Assembly (NCBI RefSeq): GCF_031202305.1
Contig: NZ_CP101731.1
Location: 682,001-746,000, forward strand
Reading direction: 5' to 3'
From: Pelagibacterium sp. 26DY04
GTDB taxonomy: Bacteria > Pseudomonadota > Alphaproteobacteria > Rhizobiales > Devosiaceae
Length of the DNA stretch: 64,000 nt
The stretch's first letter is position 1, and each line of letters begins with the position of its first letter. A model generated the notes under the pieces. That model was not told the DNA's origin and did not search any database. It saw nothing but the letters and a program-made list of their open reading frames with translations. Of this stretch, positions 52,986-61,473 are shown piece by piece. Made by a program: the position numbers and the translations under genes.

Positions 52986-55291
52986 GCCGTATTCTCCCGC
53001 ATGGGCACGATGGTCACGGGAACCGATTTGGCGGCCGGCACATGGCTGCGTTCAGCCCGCTGGTAAAGCGGCACGAGCACGTTGGCTTCCGGATAATAGG
53101 CGCCCACACACCCACGAGGAATGTCGTAGGGAACGACCGTCAGCCCATCGAGCCGCCGGTGAACCCCGTCATCGGCCTTGGCGACAAGGGCGATCTCCTG
53201 GCCCTTGTCGAGGTCGAACCGTTCCATATCGGCCTCGTTGAGCAGCACCACCATGCGCGATCCATAGATGCCCCGGAACCGGTCGCGATAGCCATAGACA
53301 GTTGTGTTGAACTGGTCATTGCTGCGAAGGGTGACGAGTCTCAGCACCCCATCGTCCTCGCCGGTATCGAAGCTGGCATTGAGCGCGCTTGGGGTGATGA
53401 AATTGGCCTTGCCCGTCTCGGTATTCCATTTCCGCTCGCGTGCCGGGATCGGCTTGCCGAACCCGCCCTTTTCGCGGATGCGCGTGTTGAACCCGCCGAA
53501 CGTATCCGGCCAGGTCTGGGCAATCGCATCGCGGACCAGGTCGTAATTGCTCACCCAGCCATCCCAGTCCGGCCCATTGTTGCGCGGACCCAGCGTCGCC
53601 TTGGCCATGTTGGCTACGATCCAGGGCTCGGAGCGCAAATGCTCGCTGGCCGGCTCGCGCTTGCCGTAGGAAGAGTGGAAGACCCCGGTGGAATCCTCCA
53701 TCGACACCATCTGTTCGCCGCTCGCCTGGCGGTCGATCTCGATCCGGCCCAGGCAGGGCAGCAGGTAAGCCGTCTGACCATTGAACAGATGGCTGCGATT
53801 GAGCTTGGTCGCGATCTGCACCGTAAGGCGCATATGCGGCCAGTGCGTCTCCATCGGGCCACGATCGGGAACCGCCCGCAGGAAGTTGCCGCCAAGCCCG
53901 ATAAAGGCATCGACTTCGCCCTTGATGATTCCTTCGCAGGTCTCCACCGTATCGTGCCCCTTCTCACGCGGCGGCTCGAAGTCAAATTGCTCGGCCAGTC
54001 GGTCGAGAGGCACCAGTTCAGGCTTTTCGGAAATTCCCACCGTGCGCTGGCCCTGCACGTTGGAGTGGCCGCGCACCGGGCAGATGCCCGCACCCGGCCG
54101 CCCGATATTGCCGCGCAAGAGCAGCAGGTTGACCAGCATCTGGACGGTCTCCACCCCCAGCTTGTGCTGGGTCAGTCCCATGCCATAGATGCCGATGACG
54201 TTGCGGGACTTGGCGTAGATCTTTGCCACCATCTCCATGTCGGTGCGCGTTAGCCCGCTTTCGCGTTCGAGCTCGCCCCACTCCTGCGCGGCAACGAATG
54301 CCTCAAGGCCCGCAAAGCCGTCCGTATGCTCGGCGATGAATTCGGTGTCGAACACGCCCCACCCGGCGCCGTCGCGGCTCTCGCGATCCAGGGTGAACAG
54401 CGCCTTGCAGATGCCGGTGATTGCCGCGATGTCGCCGCCGGCCCGCACCTGATAATAAAGGTTCGAAATCTGCGTCTGGTCCGTCGAGAGCATCTGCGCG
54501 GGATTTTGCGGGTCGACGAACCGCTCCAGGCCCCTTTCGCGCAGCGGATTGAACGTGATGATCGTCGTTCCGCGCTCAACCGCATCCTTGAGCTGGTGCA
54601 GCATCCGGGGGCTGTTCGATCCCACGTTCTGACCGAAGAACAAGATCAGGTCGACCTCGTCAAAATCCTCCAGCCGAACCGTGCCCACCGGCACCCCGAT
54701 CGATTCCGGCAGCGCCACGGACGTGGATTCATGGCACATGTTGGAGCTGTCGGGCAGGTTGTTGTGGCCGAACATGCGCGCGAAGAGCTGATACATATAA
54801 GAGGCTTCGAGCGAGGCTCGCCCCGATGTATAAAACACCGCCCGTCGCGAATCGCGCGCCCCGATCGCCCTCAGTTCCCTCCCGATATCGGAGATCGCTT
54901 CGTCCCACTCCACCGGTTCGTACCGGTCGAGGTCGTGATTGAACCGCATGGGATGGGTCAGACGGCCCACCTCTTCGAGGTCGTGGTCGGACCACTCGCG
55001 CACCTCGCTTGCCGTGTGCTTGGCAAAAAAGTCCGGCGTTGCCCGCTTCTTGGTGATTTCGGCAAAAGTCGCCTTGGCGCCGTTTTCGCAAAATTCGGCA
55101 GCATGGGTCGGCCGCGGTTTGGCCCAGGCGCAGCTCACGCACATGAAGCCATCGGGCTTGTTTTGCACCATAAGCTCCGCTGTCGCGCCCGGCATCACCC
55201 CTTGCTTGGCCATGTGCCGGGCCACCGATTTGATCGAGCCCCATCCCCCGGCCGGTCCTTCATAGGGTTCCAAGTGGAGTTTGCGCGCCAT
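52982..55291 (-). CDS. FdhF/YdeP-family molybdopterin oxidoreductase
   Basis: 769-residue enzyme. It has an N-terminal CVSCAWAKPRPTHAAEFCENG likely to bind one 4Fe-4S cluster, the bis-MGD motif FFGQNVGSNSPRMLHQL and a C-terminal cofactor-binding lobe. In the metal-ligand position (SNMCHESTSVALPESIG), Ser or Glu replaces the Cys/Sec of true formate dehydrogenases, as in other YdeP proteins. The reaction is unknown; the coupled fdhD suggests a sulfurated cofactor. Start 55291, 225 bp from a divergent ABC gene. Confidence 0.88.
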   Translation of the reverse strand: MARKLHLEPYEGPAGGWGSIKSVARHMAKQGVMPGATAELMVQNKPDGFMCVSCAWAKPRPTHAAEFCENGAKATFAEITKKRATPDFFAKHTASEVREWSDHDLEEVGRLTHPMRFNHDLDRYEPVEWDEAISDIGRELRAIGARDSRRAVFYTSGRASLEASYMYQLFARMFGHNNLPDSSNMCHESTSVALPESIGVPVGTVRLEDFDEVDLILFFGQNVGSNSPRMLHQLKDAVERGTTIITFNPLRERGLERFVDPQNPAQMLSTDQTQISNLYYQVRAGGDIAAITGICKALFTLDRESRDGAGWGVFDTEFIAEHTDGFAGLEAFVAAQEWGELERESGLTRTDMEMVAKIYAKSRNVIGIYGMGLTQHKLGVETVQMLVNLLLLRGNIGRPGAGICPVRGHSNVQGQRTVGISEKPELVPLDRLAEQFDFEPPREKGHDTVETCEGIIKGEVDAFIGLGGNFLRAVPDRGPMETHWPHMRLTVQIATKLNRSHLFNGQTAYLLPCLGRIEIDRQASGEQMVSMEDSTGVFHSSYGKREPASEHLRSEPWIVANMAKATLGPRNNGPDWDGWVSNYDLVRDAIAQTWPDTFGGFNTRIREKGGFGKPIPARERKWNTETGKANFITPSALNASFDTGEDDGVLRLVTLRSNDQFNTTVYGYRDRFRGIYGSRMVVLLNEADMERFDLDKGQEIALVAKADDGVHRRLDGLTVVPYDIPRGCVGAYYPEANVLVPLYQRAERSHVPAAKSVPVTIVPMRENTA

Positions 55292-55516
55292 GCCTTCACC
55301 TCGTCCTATCGCATTGATTGCTCAATGTCGGTGGCAAGGCTCGGTTCCGGGACGCATCGGACGGGCTAACCGAAATGATGCCGGAATGAACAAATACCGT
55401 AGGCGGCGTGCATATAGTTTGATCACTTGCAAGTCATTGCCTAAGAACAGGCATTTTCCCCTTTACAGCCCGGAGATCGCGAGCTTTGATCCCCTTGGAA
55501 AACAAGAGGGAACCAA

Positions 55517-56548
55517 ATGCTTCACCTGAGACAATTCGCGTTTGCCGTCGGGGCTCTGGCTTTCGGCACGGGCCTGGGCGCGCCCGCATGGGCGCAGGAA
55601 TTGACGCCGGTCCGGTTCACGCTCGACTGGCGCATCGAGGGGCCTGCCGCCGGCTTCATGCTCGCCGAGGCCAACGGCTATTTCGAAGAGGAAGGCCTCG
55701 ATGTCACCTTCGACGTCGGCAATGGTTCGGTGGACGTCATTCCGCGCGTTGCGACCGGCGCCTATGACATGGGCTTTGGCGACATCAATTCGCTCATCAA
55801 ATTCCTCGATGAGGACGCGAGCCAGCCGATCAAGGCCATCATGATGATCTACGAAACGCCCACCTTCTCCATCGTGGGCCGCAGATCGCTGGGCATCACC
55901 GACGATCCGGCCTCGCTCGAAGGCAAGACCTTGGGCGCGCGCCCGCCCGACGGTGCGTTCGCCCAATGGCCGGCCTTTGTCGAGGCATCGGGGATCGATA
56001 CCTCCGACATCACCATCGAATCCATCGGCTTTCCGGTGCGCGAGCCCATGCTTGCCCAGGGTGATGTCGATGCGGTGTTCGGCTTTGCCTTTTCGGTGAT
56101 CCTCAATTTGAAGGCCCAGGGCGTCCCCGATGACGATATCGTGCCGATCATGATGGCCGATCACGGGCTCGATCTTTATGGCAACGCCATCATGGTCAAC
56201 ACCAATTTCGCCGCCGAAAATCCCGAGGTGGTTCAAGGCATGCTGAGGGCGCTGACCAAGGGCTTCGCCGATGCTGTGGCCGATCCGGCGGCCGGAGCGG
56301 AGGCCGTGGTCGCTGCCAATGACATTCTCGATGTCGCCATCGAAACCGAGCGCCTGACCATGGCCAATGAGATGAACATCTACACCCCCTATGTGCAGGA
56401 AAACGGGTTCGGCGGCGTGGACATGGAGCGCCTTGACGCCTCCATCGAGCAGTTGGGCACCTCGATCGGCATCTCGTCGGATATTTCCGCGGCGGATGTC
56501 TTTGACGACAGCTTCTTGCCTCCGGCAGAAGAGCGCATGTTCAACTGA
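55517..56548 (+). CDS. NitT/TauT-type ABC substrate-binding protein
   Basis: 343 residues with signal peptide MLHLRQFAFAVGALAFG...PAWAQ and an NMT1/THI5-like fold: VRFTLDWRIEGPAAGFMLAEANGYFEEEGLDV. Such proteins bind taurine, nitrate, thiamine precursors or pyrimidines. No TPP or other riboswitch is visible upstream. RBS GAGGGAACC. A GC-rich hairpin and a repeat element separate it from its ATPase gene. Confidence 0.85.
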   Translation: MLHLRQFAFAVGALAFGTGLGAPAWAQELTPVRFTLDWRIEGPAAGFMLAEANGYFEEEGLDVTFDVGNGSVDVIPRVATGAYDMGFGDINSLIKFLDEDASQPIKAIMMIYETPTFSIVGRRSLGITDDPASLEGKTLGARPPDGAFAQWPAFVEASGIDTSDITIESIGFPVREPMLAQGDVDAVFGFAFSVILNLKAQGVPDDDIVPIMMADHGLDLYGNAIMVNTNFAAENPEVVQGMLRALTKGFADAVADPAAGAEAVVAANDILDVAIETERLTMANEMNIYTPYVQENGFGGVDMERLDASIEQLGTSIGISSDISAADVFDDSFLPPAEERMFN

Positions 56549-56562
56549 CGATAGGCACAAAT

Positions 56563-56582
56563 GCCGGGCCTACGGGCCCGGC
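56563..56582 (+). terminator. GC-rich hairpin after the binding-protein gene
   Basis: GCCGGGCC-TACG-GGCCCGGC, a perfect 8-bp stem, 14 bp after the stop codon, without a T-run. Likely attenuates or stabilises the upstream message, as for the other binding-protein gene at 37469. Confidence 0.6.
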
Positions 56583-56588
56583 TCCAGA

Positions 56589-56712
56589 GCGTGTCCAGCA
56601 AAATCATGTCCCCGGCTTGGCCGGGGATGGAAACGGTTTTTCGGTTCGGACACGCGATAAAACAAAGACTTAGAGCAATTGAAGCGATTCGGAGAAAAGC
56701 GGAAATGCTCTA
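56589..56712. repeat. Composite palindromic intergenic repeat, rhizobial type
   Basis: Outer arms GCGTGTCC (56589-56596) and GGACACGC (56648-56655) enclose an inner TCCCCGGC/GCCGGGGA hairpin and GGAAACGGTTTTTCGG. Next comes TAGAGCA (56671-56677) with TGCTCTA (56706-56712) enclosing ATTGAAGCGATTC. These segments look like the widespread intergenic palindromic repeats of Rhizobiales. The inner TCCCCGGC hairpin may be an insertion. Only one copy is in this window. Confidence 0.6.
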
Positions 56713-56724
56713 GGGAGGATATGG

Positions 56725-57516
56725 ATGGACAAGCCATTGGTTGAAATCGACGATGTCGACATGCGCTATGGCGGCGCCGACGGTACATTGGCCGTTGCCG
56801 GGCTCGACATGAAGGTCAAAAAGGGCGAGTTCGCCGCCGTCGTCGGCCCTTCGGGGTGCGGGAAATCGACATTGATGAAGCTCGTCACCGGGCTTCACCT
56901 TCCTCAGAAGGGCAACGTCACCGTTGCGGGCGCCCGCGTCACCAAGCCGGTGTCGATCGTGGGCATGGCGTTTCAGAACCCCACAATGCTGCCCTGGCGC
57001 ACCACGCTCGACAACATCCTGCTCCCCCTTGAGATCGTCGAAAAACACCGCCATCGCCTGCGCAGGCACAAGGCAGAATATGTGGCCAAGGCCGAAGCGC
57101 TGCTCGAGACCGTGGGCCTCAAGGGCTTCGGCGAGAAATTCCCCTGGCAGCTTTCGGGCGGCATGCAGCAGCGCGCCAATCTGTGCCGGGCCCTGATCCA
57201 CGAGCCCGAACTGCTCATGCTCGATGAGCCGTTCGGCGCGCTCGACGCTTTCACCCGCGAGGAGCTCTGGCAGGTGATCCGCGACCTCCATGCCGCGCAA
57301 GGCGTGACCATCGTGCTCGTCACTCACGATCTGCGCGAAGCGGCGTTTCTGGCCGACACCATCCATGTGATGAGCGCGCGCCCCGGCCGCATCCTCGACG
57401 TGCATGACGTGCCGTTCCCCCGGCCGCGCCAACTCGATGTCATGTACGAGCCCGAGTTCAACGATCTGGTGCACGCCCTGCGCGGCCAGATCGCCGATGC
57501 GAGGGCGGCCGCATGA
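56725..57516 (+). CDS. NitT/TauT-type ABC ATPase
   Basis: 263 residues with Walker [10 protein letters not shown], signature LSGGMQQRANLCRAL, Walker B LLMLDEPFGALDAFT and H-loop VTHDLREAAFLAD, the TauB/SsuB pattern. The RBS AGGGAGG lies in the end of the repeat element, so the repeat contributes to its translation start. It overlaps the permease gene by 4 bp. Confidence 0.92.
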   Translation: MDKPLVEIDDVDMRYGGADGTLAVAGLDMKVKKGEFAAVVGPSGCGKSTLMKLVTGLHLPQKGNVTVAGARVTKPVSIVGMAFQNPTMLPWRTTLDNILLPLEIVEKHRHRLRRHKAEYVAKAEALLETVGLKGFGEKFPWQLSGGMQQRANLCRALIHEPELLMLDEPFGALDAFTREELWQVIRDLHAAQGVTIVLVTHDLREAAFLADTIHVMSARPGRILDVHDVPFPRPRQLDVMYEPEFNDLVHALRGQIADARAAA

Positions 57517-58331
57517 CCGATACGCCCGCTCCCGCCGTGGTCAAGTCCGAGCCGATCGCCAGGCAGCCGTTCAACTGGCTGCCCTGGATGCCCTGGATCT
57601 ACACTGTCGCACTGTTCGTGCTTTGGGAGGTAGGGGTCCTGCTTTCCGGGCTGCCGCACACCATTCTGCCCGCCCCCTCGCGCGTCTTCGGGGCCATCGT
57701 GCAATACTGGCCGGCCATCCAGCGGCACTCCCTCCAGACGCTCTATACCACCTCGTTGGGCTTTGTTCTCGCGGTGGGCGGCGGCTTGGCCCTGGGCCTG
57801 CTGATCGGCTGGTCGCGGACCATCTATGCCGGGATCTACCCCATCATGGTGGGGTTCAACGCCATTCCCAAGGTGGCGCTGGTGCCCGTTCTGGTCATCT
57901 GGTTCGGCATCGGGACGGTTCCGGCGGTGCTGACGGCCTTCCTCATCGCCTTTTTCCCCATCGTCGTGAATGTGGCCACGGGCCTTGCCACCATTGAGCC
58001 GGAAACCGAGGATGTGCTGCGCGCCCTGGGGGCGAAAAAGATCGACATCATGCTCAAGGTCGGCATTCCGCGCTCGATGCCGTATTTCTTCGGCTCGCTC
58101 AAGGTCGCCATCACGCTCGCTTTTGTCGGCTCGGTGATTTCCGAAACCGTCGCCGCCAATTCCGGCCTCGGCTTCATGATGAGCTCGGCCCAGAGCCAGT
58201 TCAACGTTCCGCTGGTCTTCGCCGGCCTGGTGATGCTCGCCATCGAAGGCATTGCGATGTATGCGCTCATGGCCTGGATCGAAAAACGCACCACCGGCTG
58301 GGCGCACCGCTCCACCACAATGGCCGGTTGA
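57513..58331 (+). CDS. NitT/TauT-type ABC permease
   Basis: 272 residues with six membrane segments, loop motif TEDVLRALGAKKIDIMLKVGIPRSMP and NAIPKVALVPVLVIWFGIG, both typical of SsuC/TauC-type permeases. It completes the importer with the two genes upstream. Terminated by convergent meeting with a minus-strand gene 24 bp away. Confidence 0.92.
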   Translation: MTDTPAPAVVKSEPIARQPFNWLPWMPWIYTVALFVLWEVGVLLSGLPHTILPAPSRVFGAIVQYWPAIQRHSLQTLYTTSLGFVLAVGGGLALGLLIGWSRTIYAGIYPIMVGFNAIPKVALVPVLVIWFGIGTVPAVLTAFLIAFFPIVVNVATGLATIEPETEDVLRALGAKKIDIMLKVGIPRSMPYFFGSLKVAITLAFVGSVISETVAANSGLGFMMSSAQSQFNVPLVFAGLVMLAIEGIAMYALMAWIEKRTTGWAHRSTTMAG

Positions 58332-58355
58332 GCAACCGAGTAGGGCGCCCGCGCC

Positions 58356-58877
58356 CTACCTGAAGGTCAGGGGCGCGGCCTGCTCATACGCCCGCGCGGC
58401 GATTTCCTCGACCGCGGCCTGATCCTTGCCGTAGACCCGTACGATGAGCTGCTGCCCGTCGCTCCACAATTGATAGGACACCGCGAAGTCGCCCGTCGCG
58501 GTGCGGGCTTGCGTTACGAACCCGACGGCGGAAGCAAAAGCAATCTCCTTGGTGCCGTAATAGGCCGCTTCGCCGCCCATTTGCGATGCGTTGGCCTCGC
58601 CGATTTCGGTATAGGTCTGAGCGGTGGTTTCGCCCGAACGGATCCGGTCGCCGGTCCCATCGTCTGGGACAACGCGCACCTCGAGCAGCATCGTGCCGTC
58701 GCAGCCCGTGCACATGCCGATATAATTCCCCTCGCGCACGCCGGCAAACCAGTCCGGCGGGCTGACGCCCTCGATTGAGAGGGTGGACCAGTCGGGCGCC
58801 AGAAATTCCGCAGTCGCGGGAACCGGCGCCAATACCGTCAGCGCCGTGAGCGCGGCAAATATACGGGCGGATCGCAT
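58356..58877 (-). CDS. Exported hypothetical protein
   Basis: 173 residues with a signal peptide (MRSARIFAALTALTVLAPVPATA). The mature domain has a Cys pair in YIGMCTGCDGTML and a beta-rich pattern ending AYEQAAPLTF. I do not recognise a family. Start chosen at the second of two adjacent ATGs, because GGGAG lies seven bases upstream. Last gene of a minus-strand run of exported proteins. Confidence 0.6.
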   Translation of the reverse strand: MRSARIFAALTALTVLAPVPATAEFLAPDWSTLSIEGVSPPDWFAGVREGNYIGMCTGCDGTMLLEVRVVPDDGTGDRIRSGETTAQTYTEIGEANASQMGGEAAYYGTKEIAFASAVGFVTQARTATGDFAVSYQLWSDGQQLIVRVYGKDQAAVEEIAARAYEQAAPLTFR

Positions 58878-58959
58878 CATCGGTCTCCCAAACATCTAGC
58901 AACATGCAGGCTAGCGGGCGGCAATAACCGTAGCGTGACGCGCGGAACTCTCGAGCCCG

Positions 58960-59625
58960 CTATTGCGTCCGCCAGGCATCGGGCGCGATCCATGGCGCCT
59001 CTACCGTCGGGTTTTGCGGCCTTGGCAGATTGGTGAAGATGGCAACGGGCAGCACCGTATCTGTCCCGGTTGCGGCGTCCGCATCCGGGCCGATGACGAT
59101 TTGCCCATCCTGTGCATGCGCCGCGCGCCGCCCGAGAATGGCGATGGCAAAGACATAGCCGTCGCGCTGGTATCCGGCCGATGTGATCGCCCAGCCCTCG
59201 TGCCGGAAGCGATCGTCTCGCGTCCAGCCGCTATCGAGCGCGTTCTGGTCCAGCATTTCGATCAGCGTGGCGGGGCCGTCAACCATCTGCCGCGTCTCGC
59301 GCGCATGCAGCGGCCGGTCGGGGCGCCACAGATATGTCGTTTCCCAGACATCGGCATAGCTGGCCTCGGCCAGCGCCTTGTAAGGTGCGGTCATATCGAG
59401 GAACAACAGGCTTTGAACCGGCGGAATCTCCGCCGGATAGCTGCCGATCCCGATGCTTTCAGGCAGCACCATGGGCTCGGGCGCGGAACCGCGCAGCAAT
59501 GGCTGCCATAGGTGGGGCGCCGCCGCCGCCACGGCGATACCCGCGCCGATGATCAGGCCGATGACCAGCCCGATCCAAATCCTCGAAGATCGCAAACCCG
59601 GATGCTCCGCTACGTTATCCTGCAT
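58960..59625 (-). CDS. Membrane-anchored hypothetical protein
   Basis: 221 residues. One N-terminal membrane anchor (IWIGLVIGLIIGAGIAVAAAAP) is followed by a periplasmic domain of mixed type with MDGPATLIEMLDQNALDSGWTRDD-like charged segments. No family recognised. It is 15 bp downstream of the next upstream gene of the run, so likely co-transcribed. Confidence 0.6.
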   Translation of the reverse strand: MQDNVAEHPGLRSSRIWIGLVIGLIIGAGIAVAAAAPHLWQPLLRGSAPEPMVLPESIGIGSYPAEIPPVQSLLFLDMTAPYKALAEASYADVWETTYLWRPDRPLHARETRQMVDGPATLIEMLDQNALDSGWTRDDRFRHEGWAITSAGYQRDGYVFAIAILGRRAAHAQDGQIVIGPDADAATGTDTVLPVAIFTNLPRPQNPTVEAPWIAPDAWRTQ

Positions 59626-59640
59626 GCCCTAGCCCGCTCC

Positions 59641-60045
59641 TCAACGTTGCTGAACCCGGGGGCGAAGCTCCTCGACCCGGCTCTCGAGATTGGCGGGCGA
59701 AACGTCCCATCGCCCGTGATCGTCATATTCGAAATCGGCCGTGATCTGAGGACCAGGCGCCATAAGCTGCAGCAGGCAGACTTTCCAGCTTTCCCGGCCA
59801 TCGACCTGCATGGCGGCCGCGAGTTCCTGGGCCTTTTCGATCGTGGGCCTCGACGCACGCGGTATCGCCGCCTCCCAGCTCCCATCCGGGCGGTAGAGAT
59901 ATCCGAACACGCGGCGGCGCGGCCTGACCCCGATCACCAGGGCTATCGCCCGCCAGGGCTTGCCTTGGAATTCCTCGTCGGCCACGATCTGCCGGGCAAG
60001 CTCGCCCAATATCGTGTCGGCAGCGTCTTGGTCAAAACCGGACAT
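59641..60045 (-). CDS. Small soluble hypothetical protein
   Basis: 134 residues, no signal peptide or membrane segment. The C-terminal ITADFEYDDHGRWDVSPANLE faintly recalls the YezG-like immunity fold (DUF600), but the similarity is too weak to name. It overlaps nothing, and 3 bp separate it from the upstream gene, which strongly suggests coupling. It is the only predicted cytoplasmic member of the run. Confidence 0.55.
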   Translation of the reverse strand: MSGFDQDAADTILGELARQIVADEEFQGKPWRAIALVIGVRPRRRVFGYLYRPDGSWEAAIPRASRPTIEKAQELAAAMQVDGRESWKVCLLQLMAPGPQITADFEYDDHGRWDVSPANLESRVEELRPRVQQR

Positions 60046-60048
60046 GCC

Positions 60049-61326
60049 TCACTCCTCCTTGAGGTAGTTGTCGCCGCCGATCACCAGCAACTCGTCGCTG
60101 CCGGGCTCGGGCAGAAAAAGGCTCTGCGTCACGGTTTGCCCATCCTCACCGGTCAGCATGAGCTCATAGCCCTCCACCCGATAGGTGCCCGACCGGAGCG
60201 GATCGGCACCGGCCCCGGCCACCGATGTGGTCGCATCGGCACCATCGAAGCTGGACATGAACCCCGATGAACCCGTCAGCGAGAACCGGCCGTCGGGCGT
60301 AAGCGTCAGAATCCGTTCGGACGAAACCCCACCCGAACTGGTTGCCGTCATGCCGCTCGATGCCCAGAAAAAACGCCAGGTCCCCTCGAACGTCGTCCCC
60401 GCCGACAGCGGCGGGACGCGATCATAGGTCGTATCGCCGATGACCAGTTGCTCCTTGCCGCCGCTGAACGGTTCCCGGCTGACCTCGAGTATGCCGTATT
60501 CGTTGGCCACCTCGGCCATTTCGATCGTATCGGCCGATGAGAACACCCCTCCGCCCAGCAGCCTGTAGGTGCCGCAATCGGTCGGTGCGCTGGCGCAATG
60601 GTCGGGGATCGTCCCGGCCGGAATGACGGTGCTGAAAAGCCCGCCGGAATCGAGCGCAAGCACCCGGTTCTCGGCCACGAAGTCCAGGCCACCGAACACG
60701 TTGGGCATCAGCGTCGAGGTCAGCGTGGTGTAGATCCCTTCGAGCCCACCGGCCCCCTCGGGCGGCGCAAGCGCGAAGGCCTCTTCGTCGGACGAGAACC
60801 GCACGCTGCGCACGATATCGGAAAACGCCGCCTCGGCCACCTCGGAATCCTCGTCGTGAAGCTCCATTTCGATCAGCATGATGTACTGCCCGAGCCCTTC
60901 GGTGGCGATGCCGGCCAGCGTGGCGGAAACCGTCAGGTCCTGCTGGCTCGTGCAGCAGCGCAGCTCCATGCGGATATCGTGGCCGTTGACGGTACGCCCT
61001 TCGCTGTCGATCAGCGGGTCGTCTTCGGCCAGGTCGGGAAACAGGCCGAAAAGCTGGTCGAAGCTGGCGTCGAAATCGGTGGCGTTGGTGACCGGGAGGA
61101 TCTGGATCAGCGCCGCGCCGGCCTCATCGCGCCCGGCCGCTTCGTCACGATCCCAGGTCCTGCGCAGGATGATGCTGCCCGATCCTTCCTGGCGTTCCCA
61201 GCCCGTGTCGGGCAGGCTGAACGTGACGCCGCTGAGCGTTACGTCCTCGGCGTGGGCGTCCGCCAGGGGCAGAACGCAAATGAGGCAGGCAAGGCATGAT
61301 CTGAGAAAACCCGGAAACTTCGACAT
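60049..61326 (-). CDS. Exported hypothetical protein
   Basis: 425 residues with signal peptide MSKFPGFLRSCLACLICVLPLADAHA. The mature protein begins EDVTLSGVTFSLPDTGWERQE and has two parts: an N-terminal domain with a CC pair and a C-terminal domain with repeated beta-hairpin units (for instance TYRLLGGGVFSSAD, SGTYRVEGYELMLTGED). I recognise no family. ATG 61326 follows GGGGAGGAT; a GTG at 61380 would be longer but without signal-like start. Central in the exported-protein run. Confidence 0.65.
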   Translation of the reverse strand: MSKFPGFLRSCLACLICVLPLADAHAEDVTLSGVTFSLPDTGWERQEGSGSIILRRTWDRDEAAGRDEAGAALIQILPVTNATDFDASFDQLFGLFPDLAEDDPLIDSEGRTVNGHDIRMELRCCTSQQDLTVSATLAGIATEGLGQYIMLIEMELHDEDSEVAEAAFSDIVRSVRFSSDEEAFALAPPEGAGGLEGIYTTLTSTLMPNVFGGLDFVAENRVLALDSGGLFSTVIPAGTIPDHCASAPTDCGTYRLLGGGVFSSADTIEMAEVANEYGILEVSREPFSGGKEQLVIGDTTYDRVPPLSAGTTFEGTWRFFWASSGMTATSSGGVSSERILTLTPDGRFSLTGSSGFMSSFDGADATTSVAGAGADPLRSGTYRVEGYELMLTGEDGQTVTQSLFLPEPGSDELLVIGGDNYLKEE

Positions 61327-61376
61327 TGGCGATCCTCCCCGCTGCCCAATGACATTCCGCTCCCCATTGTGATCGC

Positions 61377-61460
61377 TCACCTTAGCGCGATTACGACACT
61401 TGTGATGTCCTGGGCGGCGGCAGGACCGGTCAGGAGCGCAACCAGGGCAAGAACGCGCAT
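61377..61460 (-). CDS. Very short signal-peptide-like ORF
   Basis: 27 codons: ATG with GGAG eight bases upstream, then MRVLALVALLTGPAAAQ, which is a plausible signal peptide, followed by only ten residues before the stop. It may be a leftover of a broken exported gene, a small secreted peptide or a chance ORF. It lies in the 147-bp gap before the 425-residue gene. Confidence 0.3.
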   Translation of the reverse strand: MRVLALVALLTGPAAAQDITSVVIALR

Positions 61461-61473
61461 CGATGTCGCTCCA

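Noticed and set aside
55292..55516. TPP riboswitch before the NMT1/THI5-like binding protein
   Set aside because: No CTGAGA element or thi-box arms are visible, so a thiamine-precursor role is not supported.
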